A stretch of 13,609 nucleotides of DNA from Gammaproteobacteria bacterium. Lineage in GTDB: Bacteria; Pseudomonadota; Gammaproteobacteria; Xanthomonadales; Xanthomonadaceae. This document shows, one piece after another, positions 1 through 7,971 of this stretch. The notes under the pieces were generated by a model, which had not been told where the DNA came from, searched no databases, and saw only the letters and a program-made list of their open reading frames with translations. Each line of letters opens with the position of its first letter. Within the stretch, counting starts at the first letter, position 1. The position numbers were made by a program, and so were the translations under genes. The stretch lies in NCBI GenBank assembly GCA_012510865.1, contig JAAZHF010000413.1, positions 1 through 13,609 of the forward strand, read 5' to 3'.

Positions 1-1124
1 CGGAAGTGGTGCTCGAGGTTGCCGACGACGGCGGCGGGCTGGATCGCGAGGCCATCCGCCGCCGCGGCATCGAGCGCGGCCTGGTCCGTGAGGACGCGGT
101 GCTCGGCGACAGCGACCTCGACGCGCTGATCTTCCAGCCGGGCTTCTCCACCGCCGACGAGGTCAGCCGCCTGGCCGGCCGCGGCGTCGGCATGGACGTG
201 GTCGCGAGCGAGGTGCGCCAGCTCGGCGGCACCCTCGACATCGCCTCCGAACGCGGGCGCGGCACCACCTTCACCATGCGCCTGCCGCAGACGCTGGCGG
301 TGACGCAGGCGGTGTTCGTCAAGATCGGCGAGACCAGCTTCGCGGTGCCGATCGCGTCGGTGCGCGGCGTCGGCCGCATCTCGCGCGAGGAACTCGAGGC
401 CGGGGCGAGCTACTCCTACGGCGGCGAGGACTACGTCGTGCACGACCTCGGCGGGCTGGTCGGCCACGCGCCGGCGCGCGCCGAGGGGCACCTGCAGATG
501 CCGCTGCTGCTGGTCCGCTCCGGCGAGCTGCGGGTCGCGGTCGCGATCGACCAGATCCTCGGCAACCGCGAGATCGTGGTGAAGCCGGTGGGCCCGCAGG
601 TGGCGTCGATCCCGGGCATCTTCGGCGCGACCATCATGGGCGATGGCAGCGTGGTGGTGATCCTGGACGTTGCGCCGCTGGTGCGTCGCCAGCAGGTGGC
701 GCGGCCGCGCGACGCCGCCCCGGCCGCGGCCGCCGACCAGCGCCCCGTGCCGCTGGTCATGGTGGTCGACGATTCGATCACCATGCGCAAGGTCACCGGC
801 CGCGTGCTGGAGCGGCACAACTTCGAGGTCACGACCGCGAAGGACGGCATCGACGCGCTGGAGAGGATGGTCGAGCGGGTGCCCGACCTGATGCTGCTCG
901 ACATCGAGATGCCGCGCATGGACGGCTACGAGCTGGCCACGGAGATGAAGGCCGACCCGCGCCTGCGCAACGTGCCGATCATCATGATCACGTCGCGGAC
1001 CGGCGAGAAGCACCGCCAGCGTGCGTTCGAGATCGGCGTCGAGCGCTACCTCGGCAAGCCGTACCAGGAGAACGAGCTGCTGCGGAACGTCCACGACCTT
1101 CTGGAGCTGCGGCGCGATGCCTGA
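1..1124 (+). CDS. chpA: Type IV pilus chemosensory hybrid histidine kinase ChpA/PilL, C-terminal part (5' end cut off)
   Basis: This is the C-terminal ~373 residues of a CheA-type hybrid kinase; the reading frame is open to the left edge, so the Hpt domains and most of the kinase core lie outside. Counting from the GTG at position 6, the end of the HATPase comes first: the G1 box DDGGGLD (residues 7-13), an F-box region FQPGFST (43-49) and the G2 box GRGVGMDVV (58-66). A CheW-like regulatory domain follows at about 97-226. After an Ala/Arg-rich linker (227-247) comes a receiver domain (248-370) with the acidic pair D255/D256, phosphoacceptor D299 in LLDIEMP, T329 and K351, so it looks functional. 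The order HATPase-CheW-REC followed by CheB-like and CheW-like genes matches chpA-chpB-chpC of the Pseudomonas aeruginosa Chp system, which controls type IV pilus twitching and cAMP levels. A flagellar CheA is less likely because the C-terminal receiver is fused. The symbol rests on domain order and synteny. Confidence 0.9.
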   Translation, partial: EVVLEVADDGGGLDREAIRRRGIERGLVREDAVLGDSDLDALIFQPGFSTADEVSRLAGRGVGMDVVASEVRQLGGTLDIASERGRGTTFTMRLPQTLAVTQAVFVKIGETSFAVPIASVRGVGRISREELEAGASYSYGGEDYVVHDLGGLVGHAPARAEGHLQMPLLLVRSGELRVAVAIDQILGNREIVVKPVGPQVASIPGIFGATIMGDGSVVVILDVAPLVRRQQVARPRDAAPAAAADQRPVPLVMVVDDSITMRKVTGRVLERHNFEVTTAKDGIDALERMVERVPDLMLLDIEMPRMDGYELATEMKADPRLRNVPIIMITSRTGEKHRQRAFEIGVERYLGKPYQENELLRNVHDLLELRRDA

Positions 1125-2610
1125 GCAGGAGGCCGCCGTCACCGTGCTGCTGCTGGCCCGCGAGGGCGAGGCGAGGCAGCGCCTGGAAGCCGCGATCGCC
1201 GACGCCGGCGCCCGGCTGCTGCGGGCGATCGACCCGCTCGAGGGCGACCCCCCGGAAGCCGTCGCGCTGCGCCCCGGCGCCGTGCTGGTGGCGCTCGAGC
1301 CGGTGATCGAAGACGCGCTGGAGCGGTTCGACGCCCTCCTGTCCGATCCCGGCGTGCTGGTGATGTTCGACGAGGCCGAAGTCGCCGCGGCGCGCGACGG
1401 CTGGGACGCGGCGCGCTGGGTCCGGCACCTGGCGGCCAAGCTCAACGGCCACCAGGACGTGCTGCCCCCCGGTGCGGCCGGGGACGAAGTCGTGCATCCC
1501 GCTCCGGGTCCGCTGCCCGAACGCGAATTCGACCCGGCCAGCATCGACCTCACGGCGCTGGCCGACACCGCGCAGGACCTTGCCGCCGAGGTCCCGCGGG
1601 GCGATGCCTTCGACCCGCCGCGAAGCGGGGAGGGCGCGGGGATCGTCGACGAAGGGCCCGCGTTCGCCGGCCTCGTGTCGGCCGAGGACATGGACTGGTC
1701 GTCGTCCGCCGGGGGATTCGACGATGCGCTCGCCGACGACCCGGACGTCGCGGCCCTCCTTGCCGGCGGCGCCGCCGCACCCGCGGACGCAGGCGACGCG
1801 CCGGGCGGCGACCCCGCGGGCCCGGGCGACGCGCCGGCGGACGATTTCCTGGTGCCCGGCGAGGGACTGTCGCTGGCCGATGACGATGGCCCGCTCGGGA
1901 CCCGCGCCGACGCGGCCGCCGAGGTGGACCCGCTGACGCTCGGCGAAGGCCTGTCGCTCGCCGATGACGACGCCCCGCTTGCGCCCGATGGATCGGCAAC
2001 GGCACCCCCGGCGATCGACCTGGACGCCCTCGCCGCGCGCCTGGACGGCCTTTCGCTTGCCGATCCCGACAGCTACGGGCACGGCGTGCTGCGCGGCGCG
2101 GTGGTGGTCGAGGCCGGCCTGGGGGGACCCGACGCGGTGCGCCAGCTGCTCGCGGGGCTCGGCGACGGCTTCGCACGGGCGGTGCTGGTCCGCCTGCAGC
2201 TCGACGGCGGCCGCTACGACCGGCTGGTGCAGCAGATGCAGCGGGCGTCCGCGCTCCCGGTCGCCGTGGCGGAGCCCGGCGCCACCGCCGAAGCCGGCAC
2301 CGTCTACTTCCTGCCGCCCGACCTTGCGGTCGTCGACGACCGCGCGCGCCTGTCCTTCGCGGTCGACGCCGGCGCGGCGGGAGGCTACGACGCGCTGCCG
2401 GCCGCGGACAGCGCCATCCTGTTCCTGAGCGGCGCGCAGCCGGGACGCGTGGATGCGGCGATGGCGATGGCCGCCGACGGCGCGCTGGTGCTCGCCCAGG
2501 CCCCCGACTCCTGCTACGACCGCGAGGCGGTAGATGCCCTGGTCGCGCGCGGCGCGGCTGCCGCCGAACCCGCCGACCTGGCCCAGGTCGTTCTCGACCG
2601 CTGGCCCTGA
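1117..2610 (+). CDS. chpB: CheB-like chemotaxis protein ChpB, apparently degenerate methylesterase
   Basis: The protein has 497 residues and starts at ATG 1117, which overlaps the chpA stop by 8 bases, so translation is probably coupled; a GGAG lies at 1103-1106. An in-frame GTG at 1021 would give a 32-residue Arg/Ser-rich extension and is unlikely. Residues 8-110 look like a worn receiver domain: the acidic pocket is AREGE and the usual phosphoacceptor Asp is Ala59. Residues 120-322 are an acidic, Ala/Pro-rich linker with three GLSLAD-type repeats. Residues 325-495 align by eye with the CheB methylesterase domain (VVVEAGLGGPDAVR against the CheB GASTGG region, YFLPPD against YIAPGD, LVLAQAPDSC against TLAQNEASC). 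In active CheB a Ser-His-Asp triad demethylates receptor glutamates. Here the matching positions are Gly334, Gln361 and Gly443, so enzyme activity is doubtful. A scaffold or phosphate-independent regulatory role in the Chp pathway is inference. Confidence 0.8.
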   Translation: MPEQEAAVTVLLLAREGEARQRLEAAIADAGARLLRAIDPLEGDPPEAVALRPGAVLVALEPVIEDALERFDALLSDPGVLVMFDEAEVAAARDGWDAARWVRHLAAKLNGHQDVLPPGAAGDEVVHPAPGPLPEREFDPASIDLTALADTAQDLAAEVPRGDAFDPPRSGEGAGIVDEGPAFAGLVSAEDMDWSSSAGGFDDALADDPDVAALLAGGAAAPADAGDAPGGDPAGPGDAPADDFLVPGEGLSLADDDGPLGTRADAAAEVDPLTLGEGLSLADDDAPLAPDGSATAPPAIDLDALAARLDGLSLADPDSYGHGVLRGAVVVEAGLGGPDAVRQLLAGLGDGFARAVLVRLQLDGGRYDRLVQQMQRASALPVAVAEPGATAEAGTVYFLPPDLAVVDDRARLSFAVDAGAAGGYDALPAADSAILFLSGAQPGRVDAAMAMAADGALVLAQAPDSCYDREAVDALVARGAAAAEPADLAQVVLDRWP

Positions 2611-2611
2611 C

Positions 2612-2616
2612 GAGGA
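2612..2616 (+). promoter_or_regulatory. Ribosome binding site of chpC (GAGGA)
   Basis: GAGGA lies 8 bases before the GTG at 2625, directly after the chpB stop. It decides in favour of this GTG start, since no in-frame ATG lies close by. Confidence 0.6.
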
Positions 2617-2624
2617 TCCGACCC

Positions 2625-3110
2625 GTGAATGCTCCCGCCATCTCCGACATCCGGGGCGTGCTGATCCAGGTCGAAGGCGCGCGCCTGCTCCTGCCCAACG
2701 CGACCATCGCCGAGGTGCTTTCCTACGCCGATCCCGAGCCCGTCGAAGGCGCGCCCGGCTGGCTGCTCGGCTCGATCCGCTGGCGCGGCTGGCAGCTGCC
2801 GCTGGCCTCGTTCGCACGTCTGTCGGGCATCGCGCCCGGCGAGGCGGGCGACCTGGGCAGCAAGGTCGTCGTGCTCAAGACCCTGGGCGGCGACGCGCAC
2901 CTCCCGTACGTGGCCCTGCTGACGCGCGGCTTCCCGCGCCTGGTCACGGTCTCCCGCGATTCCCTCGTGGTCGACGCCGGCGACGGTGGCGACGCCTCCG
3001 AAGCACCTCCGCTCGGGGTGAAGGCCCGCGTGCTGCTCAACGACGAGGCTGCCCTGGTCCCCGACGTCGACGCCATCGAAGCCTCGATCCGGGACGCGCT
3101 CGCGGCCTGA
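2625..3110 (+). CDS. chpC: CheW-like adaptor protein ChpC
   Basis: This 161-residue protein has a single CheW-like domain covering nearly its whole length: a first strand region IRGVLIQVEGARLLLP (residues 9-24), IAEVLSY, the WLLGSIRWRGWQLPL segment (46-60) typical of CheW subdomains, and a C-terminal LLNDEAALVPDVDAIEA. Such adaptors bridge chemoreceptors and the CheA-type kinase in the cytoplasm. Start GTG 2625 is supported by a GAGGA Shine-Dalgarno sequence at 2612-2616, 8 bases upstream. It begins 14 bases after chpB and is probably the last gene of the Chp operon, because the next gene is convergent. In P. aeruginosa the gene after chpB is also a CheW homologue (chpC), which is why this symbol is used rather than pilI; PilI is normally encoded upstream of pilJ. 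The CheW assignment is firm; the ChpC name rests on position. Confidence 0.82.
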   Translation: MNAPAISDIRGVLIQVEGARLLLPNATIAEVLSYADPEPVEGAPGWLLGSIRWRGWQLPLASFARLSGIAPGEAGDLGSKVVVLKTLGGDAHLPYVALLTRGFPRLVTVSRDSLVVDAGDGGDASEAPPLGVKARVLLNDEAALVPDVDAIEASIRDALAA

Positions 3111-3127
3111 GGCCGCGCTTCAGGCGA
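3103..3127. repeat. Inverted repeat spanning the convergent chpC and rsmE stop codons
   Basis: GCCTGA at 3105-3110 is mirrored by TCAGGC at 3120-3125. With a G-U pair and two more pairs inward, the arms extend to a 9-base-pair stem (3105-3113 with 3117-3125) around a 3-base CGC loop. Each arm contains a stop codon: TGA of chpC at 3108-3110, and TGA of rsmE read on the minus strand at 3120-3122. It could act as a two-way transcription end. No U-rich tract follows on either strand, so it is not a classical intrinsic terminator. Confidence 0.4.
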
Positions 3128-3857
3128 GGTCGCCGAAGGCCGACTGCAGCACGCTGATCGCGGCGACGCCGGCGGTTTCCGTGCGCAGGATGCGAGGGCC
3201 CAGGCGCAGGCCGGTGAATCCCGCGCCGTCGAGCACCGCGCGGTCGCCCGGCGACCAGCCCCCTTCCGGGCCGATCGCCAGCACGACCGATCGTGCGGCG
3301 GGCGCCTGCAGTCCGGCCACGCCGCTGCCGGCGCCGGGGTCCAGCGTGAGTTTCAACGCATCGCCCGCGAGCGCAGCCACGGCCTCGGCCAGCGGGGCCG
3401 GCGGCGCGACCGTGGGGACCACGGCGCGACCGCTCTGCGCGCAGGCCGACGACACCACGCCGCGCCAGTGGGCGAGGCGACGCGTGGCGCGCTCGCCCTC
3501 CAGGCGCACCTCGCTCCGCTGGCTGTTGACCGGGAGGAACCCGGCCACGCCGAGCTCGGTCGCCTTCTGCAGGATCCAGTCCATCTTCTCGCCCCGCGCC
3601 ACGCCCTGCAGCAGCACGATGCGCAGCGCGGACTCGTTGTCGACCGGCCGCACGGCCACGATCCGGGCCTCGCCGCCGCGCTTGCCCGCCGCGGTGACGA
3701 GCGCGTCGTAGTCGTTGCCGTCGCCGTTGAACAGCACGCAGGGATCGCCGACGCCGAGGCGCAGCGCGCGCAGCAGGTGGGCACTGGCGCCTTCGCCGAG
3801 CGCGACGTGGTCGCCGACGGCCAGCGGGACCTCGACGTGGGCGCGGTGGTGTCGCAT
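3120..3857 (-). CDS. rsmE: 16S rRNA (uracil1498-N3)-methyltransferase RsmE
   Basis: The 245-residue protein is of normal length for RsmE, the SPOUT-class enzyme that uses S-adenosylmethionine to methylate N3 of U1498 in 16S rRNA of the assembled 30S subunit. Residues 1-70 form the PUA-like RNA-binding part (MRHHRAH start, HLLRALRLGVGD at 27-38). Diagnostic motifs follow: KMDWILQKATELGV (91-104), NSQRSEVR (111-118), CAQSGR (139-144), GPEGG (196-200) and LGPRILRTETA (219-229), which builds the trefoil-knot cofactor site. Start ATG 3857 is preferred over an upstream extension to 3944, because the extension is Pro/Arg-rich and overlaps bioA; RsmE proteins usually begin with a short Met-Arg sequence like this one. 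A GGGAGG-type Shine-Dalgarno sequence lies at about 3870-3875. The gene follows bioA after 7 bases and is probably cotranscribed with it. Confidence 0.95.
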   Translation of the reverse strand: MRHHRAHVEVPLAVGDHVALGEGASAHLLRALRLGVGDPCVLFNGDGNDYDALVTAAGKRGGEARIVAVRPVDNESALRIVLLQGVARGEKMDWILQKATELGVAGFLPVNSQRSEVRLEGERATRRLAHWRGVVSSACAQSGRAVVPTVAPPAPLAEAVAALAGDALKLTLDPGAGSGVAGLQAPAARSVVLAIGPEGGWSPGDRAVLDGAGFTGLRLGPRILRTETAGVAAISVLQSAFGDLA

Positions 3858-3864
3858 GGTCGGC

Positions 3865-5283
<1,419 letters not shown>

Positions 5284-5289
5284 CGACGC

Positions 5290-5295
5290 ATTATC
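5290..5295 (-). promoter_or_regulatory. bioA: Possible -10 box for bioA (GATAAT), implying a near-leaderless transcript
   Basis: Read on the minus strand, this is GATAAT, five of six matches to TATAAT, ending 7 bases before the bioA ATG. Transcription would start at about 5283-5284, at the start codon itself. No recognisable -35 hexamer is seen 16-18 bases upstream, where the sequence is GC-only. This is a prediction from position and sequence only. Confidence 0.35.
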
Positions 5296-5303
5296 GCCCC
5301 TTG

Positions 5304-5320
5304 GGCGCCCCGGGGGCGCC
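5304..5320. repeat. Perfect 8-bp inverted repeat in the bioA-nudE intergenic region
   Basis: GGCGCCCC (5304-5311) and GGGGCGCC (5313-5320) flank one G at 5312. The repeat ends one base before the GTG start of nudE at 5322 and covers nearly half of the 38-base gap. It could be an operator, or in the nudE mRNA a hairpin that hides the ribosome binding site. GC-only palindromes also arise by chance at this base composition. Confidence 0.4.
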
Positions 5321-5321
5321 G

Positions 5322-5862
5322 GTGAGCCTGCGCCTGCCCATCATCCACGGCATCGAGGAGTCCGACGCCGGGCCCTACCGGCTCGAGCGGCTCGACCTGG
5401 AATTCGCCAACGGCGAGCGTCGCCGCTACGAGCGGCTGCATGGCCGCGGGCACGGGGCCGTCGTCGTGGTGCCGCTGCTGGACGATGACACCGTGCTCCT
5501 GGTGCGCGAGTACGCCGCCGGCGTCCACCGCTACGAGCTGGGGCTGGTGAAGGGCCGGATCGACGCCGGCGAGTCCCCGGTGCAGGCGGCGGACCGCGAG
5601 CTGAAGGAAGAGGCCGGATACGGCGCCCGGCGCCTGGACGTCCTGCGCAGCCTGACGCTCGCGCCGACCTACATGAGCCATTCCACCCACCTGGTGCTCG
5701 CGCGCGACCTGTACCCGGAGCGCCTTCCGGGGGACGAGCCCGAGGAGCTCGAGGTGGTGCCCTGGAAGCTGGACCGGCTGCACGAACTGATCCTGCGCGA
5801 GGACTTCTCCGAAGGACGTTCCATCGCGGCGCTGTTCATCGCCCGCGACTGGCTCGGGCACC

Positions 5863-5876
<14 letters not shown>
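5322..5876 (+). CDS. nudE: ADP compounds hydrolase NudE (Nudix family)
   Basis: From GTG 5322 the protein is 184 residues long, close to E. coli NudE (186). NudE hydrolyses ADP-ribose, diadenosine polyphosphates and NADH, releasing AMP. The Nudix box GX5EX7REUXEEXGU is complete at residues 78-100, with G78, E84, R92, E93, E96, E97 and G99 coordinating the divalent metals. The segments around it (VKGRIDAGE before, LAPTYMSH and ARDLYPERLPGDEPEEL after, ALFIARDWL near the end) resemble NudE more than the ADP-ribose pyrophosphatase NudF. A TTG at 5301 could add seven residues but has no better ribosome binding site. The gene overlaps cysQ by 14 bases, so the two are likely cotranscribed and coupled. 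Confidence 0.9.
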
Positions 5877-6669
<793 letters not shown>

Positions 6670-6720
6670 GGCCGGGCCCCGGCGCGCGCCGCGACCCGTC
6701 CGCCGCAGCGGAGCAGCACC

Positions 6721-7557
6721 GTGACTGACACCAGCGACCCGATGCAGCGACTGCTGGGGATCATGGCCCGGCTGCGCGACCCCGAGCGCGGCTGCCCCTG
6801 GGACCTTGAGCAGGATTTCCACACCATCGCCCCGTACACGATCGAGGAAGCCTACGAGGTCGCCGACGCCATCGACCGCGGCGACATGGACGACCTGCGC
6901 GAAGAGCTCGGCGACCTGCTCCTGCAGGTGGTGTTCCACGCGCAGATGGCGCGCGAGGCCGGCGCCTTCGGCTTCGACGAGGTCGCGCGCGCGATCTCGG
7001 ACAAGATGGAGCGCCGCCATCCCCACGTGTTCGGCGACGCCGATCGCGGCGACGCCGGGGGCGTGCGCGCCAGCTGGGAGGAGATCAAGCGCGCCGAGCG
7101 CGCGCAGGCCGGGGAGGCCGATGCGGCGGCGCTGGCGGGGATCGCGCGCGGACTTCCGGAATGGCAGCGCGCGGTGAAGCTCCAGGAGCGCGCGGCGCGC
7201 ACGGGCTTCGACTGGCCGGGACCGGCGCCGGTGATCGCCAAGCTCGAGGAAGAGCTGGACGAGGTCCGCGCCGAGTTCGACGCCGTCGCCGCCGATCCGG
7301 CGGACCGCGCGGCCCGCGACCGCCTCGAGGCCGAGCTCGGCGACCTGCTGTTCGTCGCCGCGAACCTCGCGCGCCACGCAGGCGTCGACGTGGGCGCGGC
7401 GCTGCGGCGCGCCAACCACAAGTTCGAGCGCCGCTTCCGCACCATGGAGGCGCTGGCGGCGGCGGACGGCACCCGCCTCGATGACCATCCGCTCGAGGTC
7501 CAGGACGCCTACTGGAACCGCGCCAAGGCCGCCGACGGGCACGGCACGGGCGGCTGA
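6721..7557 (+). CDS. mazG: Nucleoside triphosphate pyrophosphohydrolase MazG
   Basis: The 278-residue protein is the two-domain form of MazG (E. coli 263), which splits NTPs and dNTPs to NMP and pyrophosphate and is thought to clear non-canonical nucleotides and to lower alarmone levels. Domain 1 carries IEEAYEVADAI (41-51) and LREELGDLLLQVVFHA (59-74), the EExxE and ExxD motifs that bind magnesium. Domain 2 carries KLEEELDEVRAEF (174-186) and RLEAELGDLLFVAANLARH (201-219), followed by FERRFRTME (235-243). The opening RLRDPERGCPWDLEQ is the usual MazG N-terminus. GTG 6721 has a GGAG at 6710-6713, 7 bases upstream. It starts 51 bases after cysQ and could share its transcript. No mazEF toxin-antitoxin genes are adjacent, as in most genomes outside the enterics. 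Confidence 0.95.
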   Translation: MTDTSDPMQRLLGIMARLRDPERGCPWDLEQDFHTIAPYTIEEAYEVADAIDRGDMDDLREELGDLLLQVVFHAQMAREAGAFGFDEVARAISDKMERRHPHVFGDADRGDAGGVRASWEEIKRAERAQAGEADAAALAGIARGLPEWQRAVKLQERAARTGFDWPGPAPVIAKLEEELDEVRAEFDAVAADPADRAARDRLEAELGDLLFVAANLARHAGVDVGAALRRANHKFERRFRTMEALAAADGTRLDDHPLEVQDAYWNRAKAADGHGTGG

Positions 7558-7583
7558 GGCATCATCGGCGCACCAGGCCGGAC

Positions 7584-7588
7584 AGGAG
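7584..7588 (+). promoter_or_regulatory. Ribosome binding site of the Mpo1-like gene (AGGAG)
   Basis: AGGAG stands 6 bases before GTG 7595. It fixes this start rather than an upstream in-frame ATG at 7481, which would lie inside mazG and add a low-complexity stretch. Confidence 0.6.
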
Positions 7589-7594
7589 CGCGAC

Positions 7595-7897
7595 GTGGCC
7601 CGCTTCGCCAGTTTCCGCGAGTTCTACCCCTTCTACCTCGAGGAGCACAGCCACCGGACCTCGCGCCGGCTGCACTTCATCGGCAGCTGCGGTGCGCTGG
7701 CCTTCGTCGTCCTGGCGATCGCGGACGCCAATCCCTGGTGGCTGGCCGGATCGCTGGCCTGCGGCTACGGCTTCGCCTGGGCCGGGCACTTCTTCTTCGA
7801 GAAGAACCGCCCGGCGACCTTCCGCCACCCCTTCTATTCCTTCGCCGGCGACTGGGTCATGTTCGCCGACATCCTGCGCGGGCGGATCCGGTTCTAG
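7595..7897 (+). CDS. Mpo1-like (DUF962) small membrane protein
   Basis: This is a 100-residue protein from GTG 7595. It matches by eye the DUF962/Mpo1-like family: FREFYPFYLEEHSHRTSRRLHFIG (residues 7-30), a hydrophobic middle (31-63, probably two membrane segments around ANPWW) and GHFFFEKNRPATF followed by RHPFYSFAGDWVMF (64-90). The spaced histidines H18, H20, H27, H65 and H78 fit the conserved His set of the family. The yeast member Mpo1 is an iron-dependent dioxygenase that removes one carbon from 2-hydroxy fatty acids in sphingolipid breakdown. Whether bacterial members do this is not known to me, and no substrate can be named here. It follows mazG after 37 bases with its own good ribosome binding site, so it is probably the last gene of the nudE-cysQ-mazG run. 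No terminator is seen after it. Confidence 0.8.
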   Translation: MARFASFREFYPFYLEEHSHRTSRRLHFIGSCGALAFVVLAIADANPWWLAGSLACGYGFAWAGHFFFEKNRPATFRHPFYSFAGDWVMFADILRGRIRF

Positions 7898-7913
7898 CCG
7901 CCTTCACGCGTCC

Positions 7914-7919
7914 TAGACC
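7914..7919 (+). promoter_or_regulatory. Possible -10 box (TAGACC) for the regulator-exporter operon
   Basis: TAGACC in the context TCCTAGACCC is the only AT-bearing hexamer of roughly the right shape early in the gap between the Mpo1-like gene and the response regulator. No clear -35 is seen. If used, transcription would begin near 7926, just before the CCTTTCA/TGAAGGG repeat. Weak evidence. Confidence 0.2.
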
Positions 7920-7931
7920 CGCTCCCGGGCA

Positions 7932-7951
7932 CCTTTCACAAAGCTGAAGGG
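7932..7951. repeat. Inverted repeat upstream of the response regulator, candidate operator or leader hairpin
   Basis: CCTTTCA (7932-7938) pairs with TGAAGGG (7945-7951), seven pairs with one G-T, around a CAAAGC loop. A second copy of the left half, CCTTCAC, lies at 7901-7907, 31 bases upstream, close to three helical turns. The arrangement sits in the 74-base gap before the regulator gene, where an autoregulatory site would be expected. It could also simply form a leader hairpin just upstream of the Shine-Dalgarno sequence. Confidence 0.4.
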
Positions 7952-7957
7952 GTCATT

Positions 7958-7964
7958 GGAGGAA
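7958..7964 (+). promoter_or_regulatory. Strong ribosome binding site of the response regulator (GGAGGAA)
   Basis: GGAGGAA stands 7 bases before ATG 7972 and is the best Shine-Dalgarno match in the window. It supports this start and suggests the regulator is well translated. Confidence 0.7.
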
Positions 7965-7971
7965 GACACGC

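Noticed and set aside
384-1124. Possibility that the partial kinase is a flagellar CheA
   Set aside because: The fused C-terminal receiver and the chpB-chpC order downstream fit the pilus Chp system; flagellar CheA normally ends with the CheW domain.
988-2817. 609-codon open frame on the minus strand opposite chpB
   Set aside because: Arg/Gly-rich translation without a recognisable fold; the plus-strand frame has CheB similarity, operon coupling and ribosome binding context.
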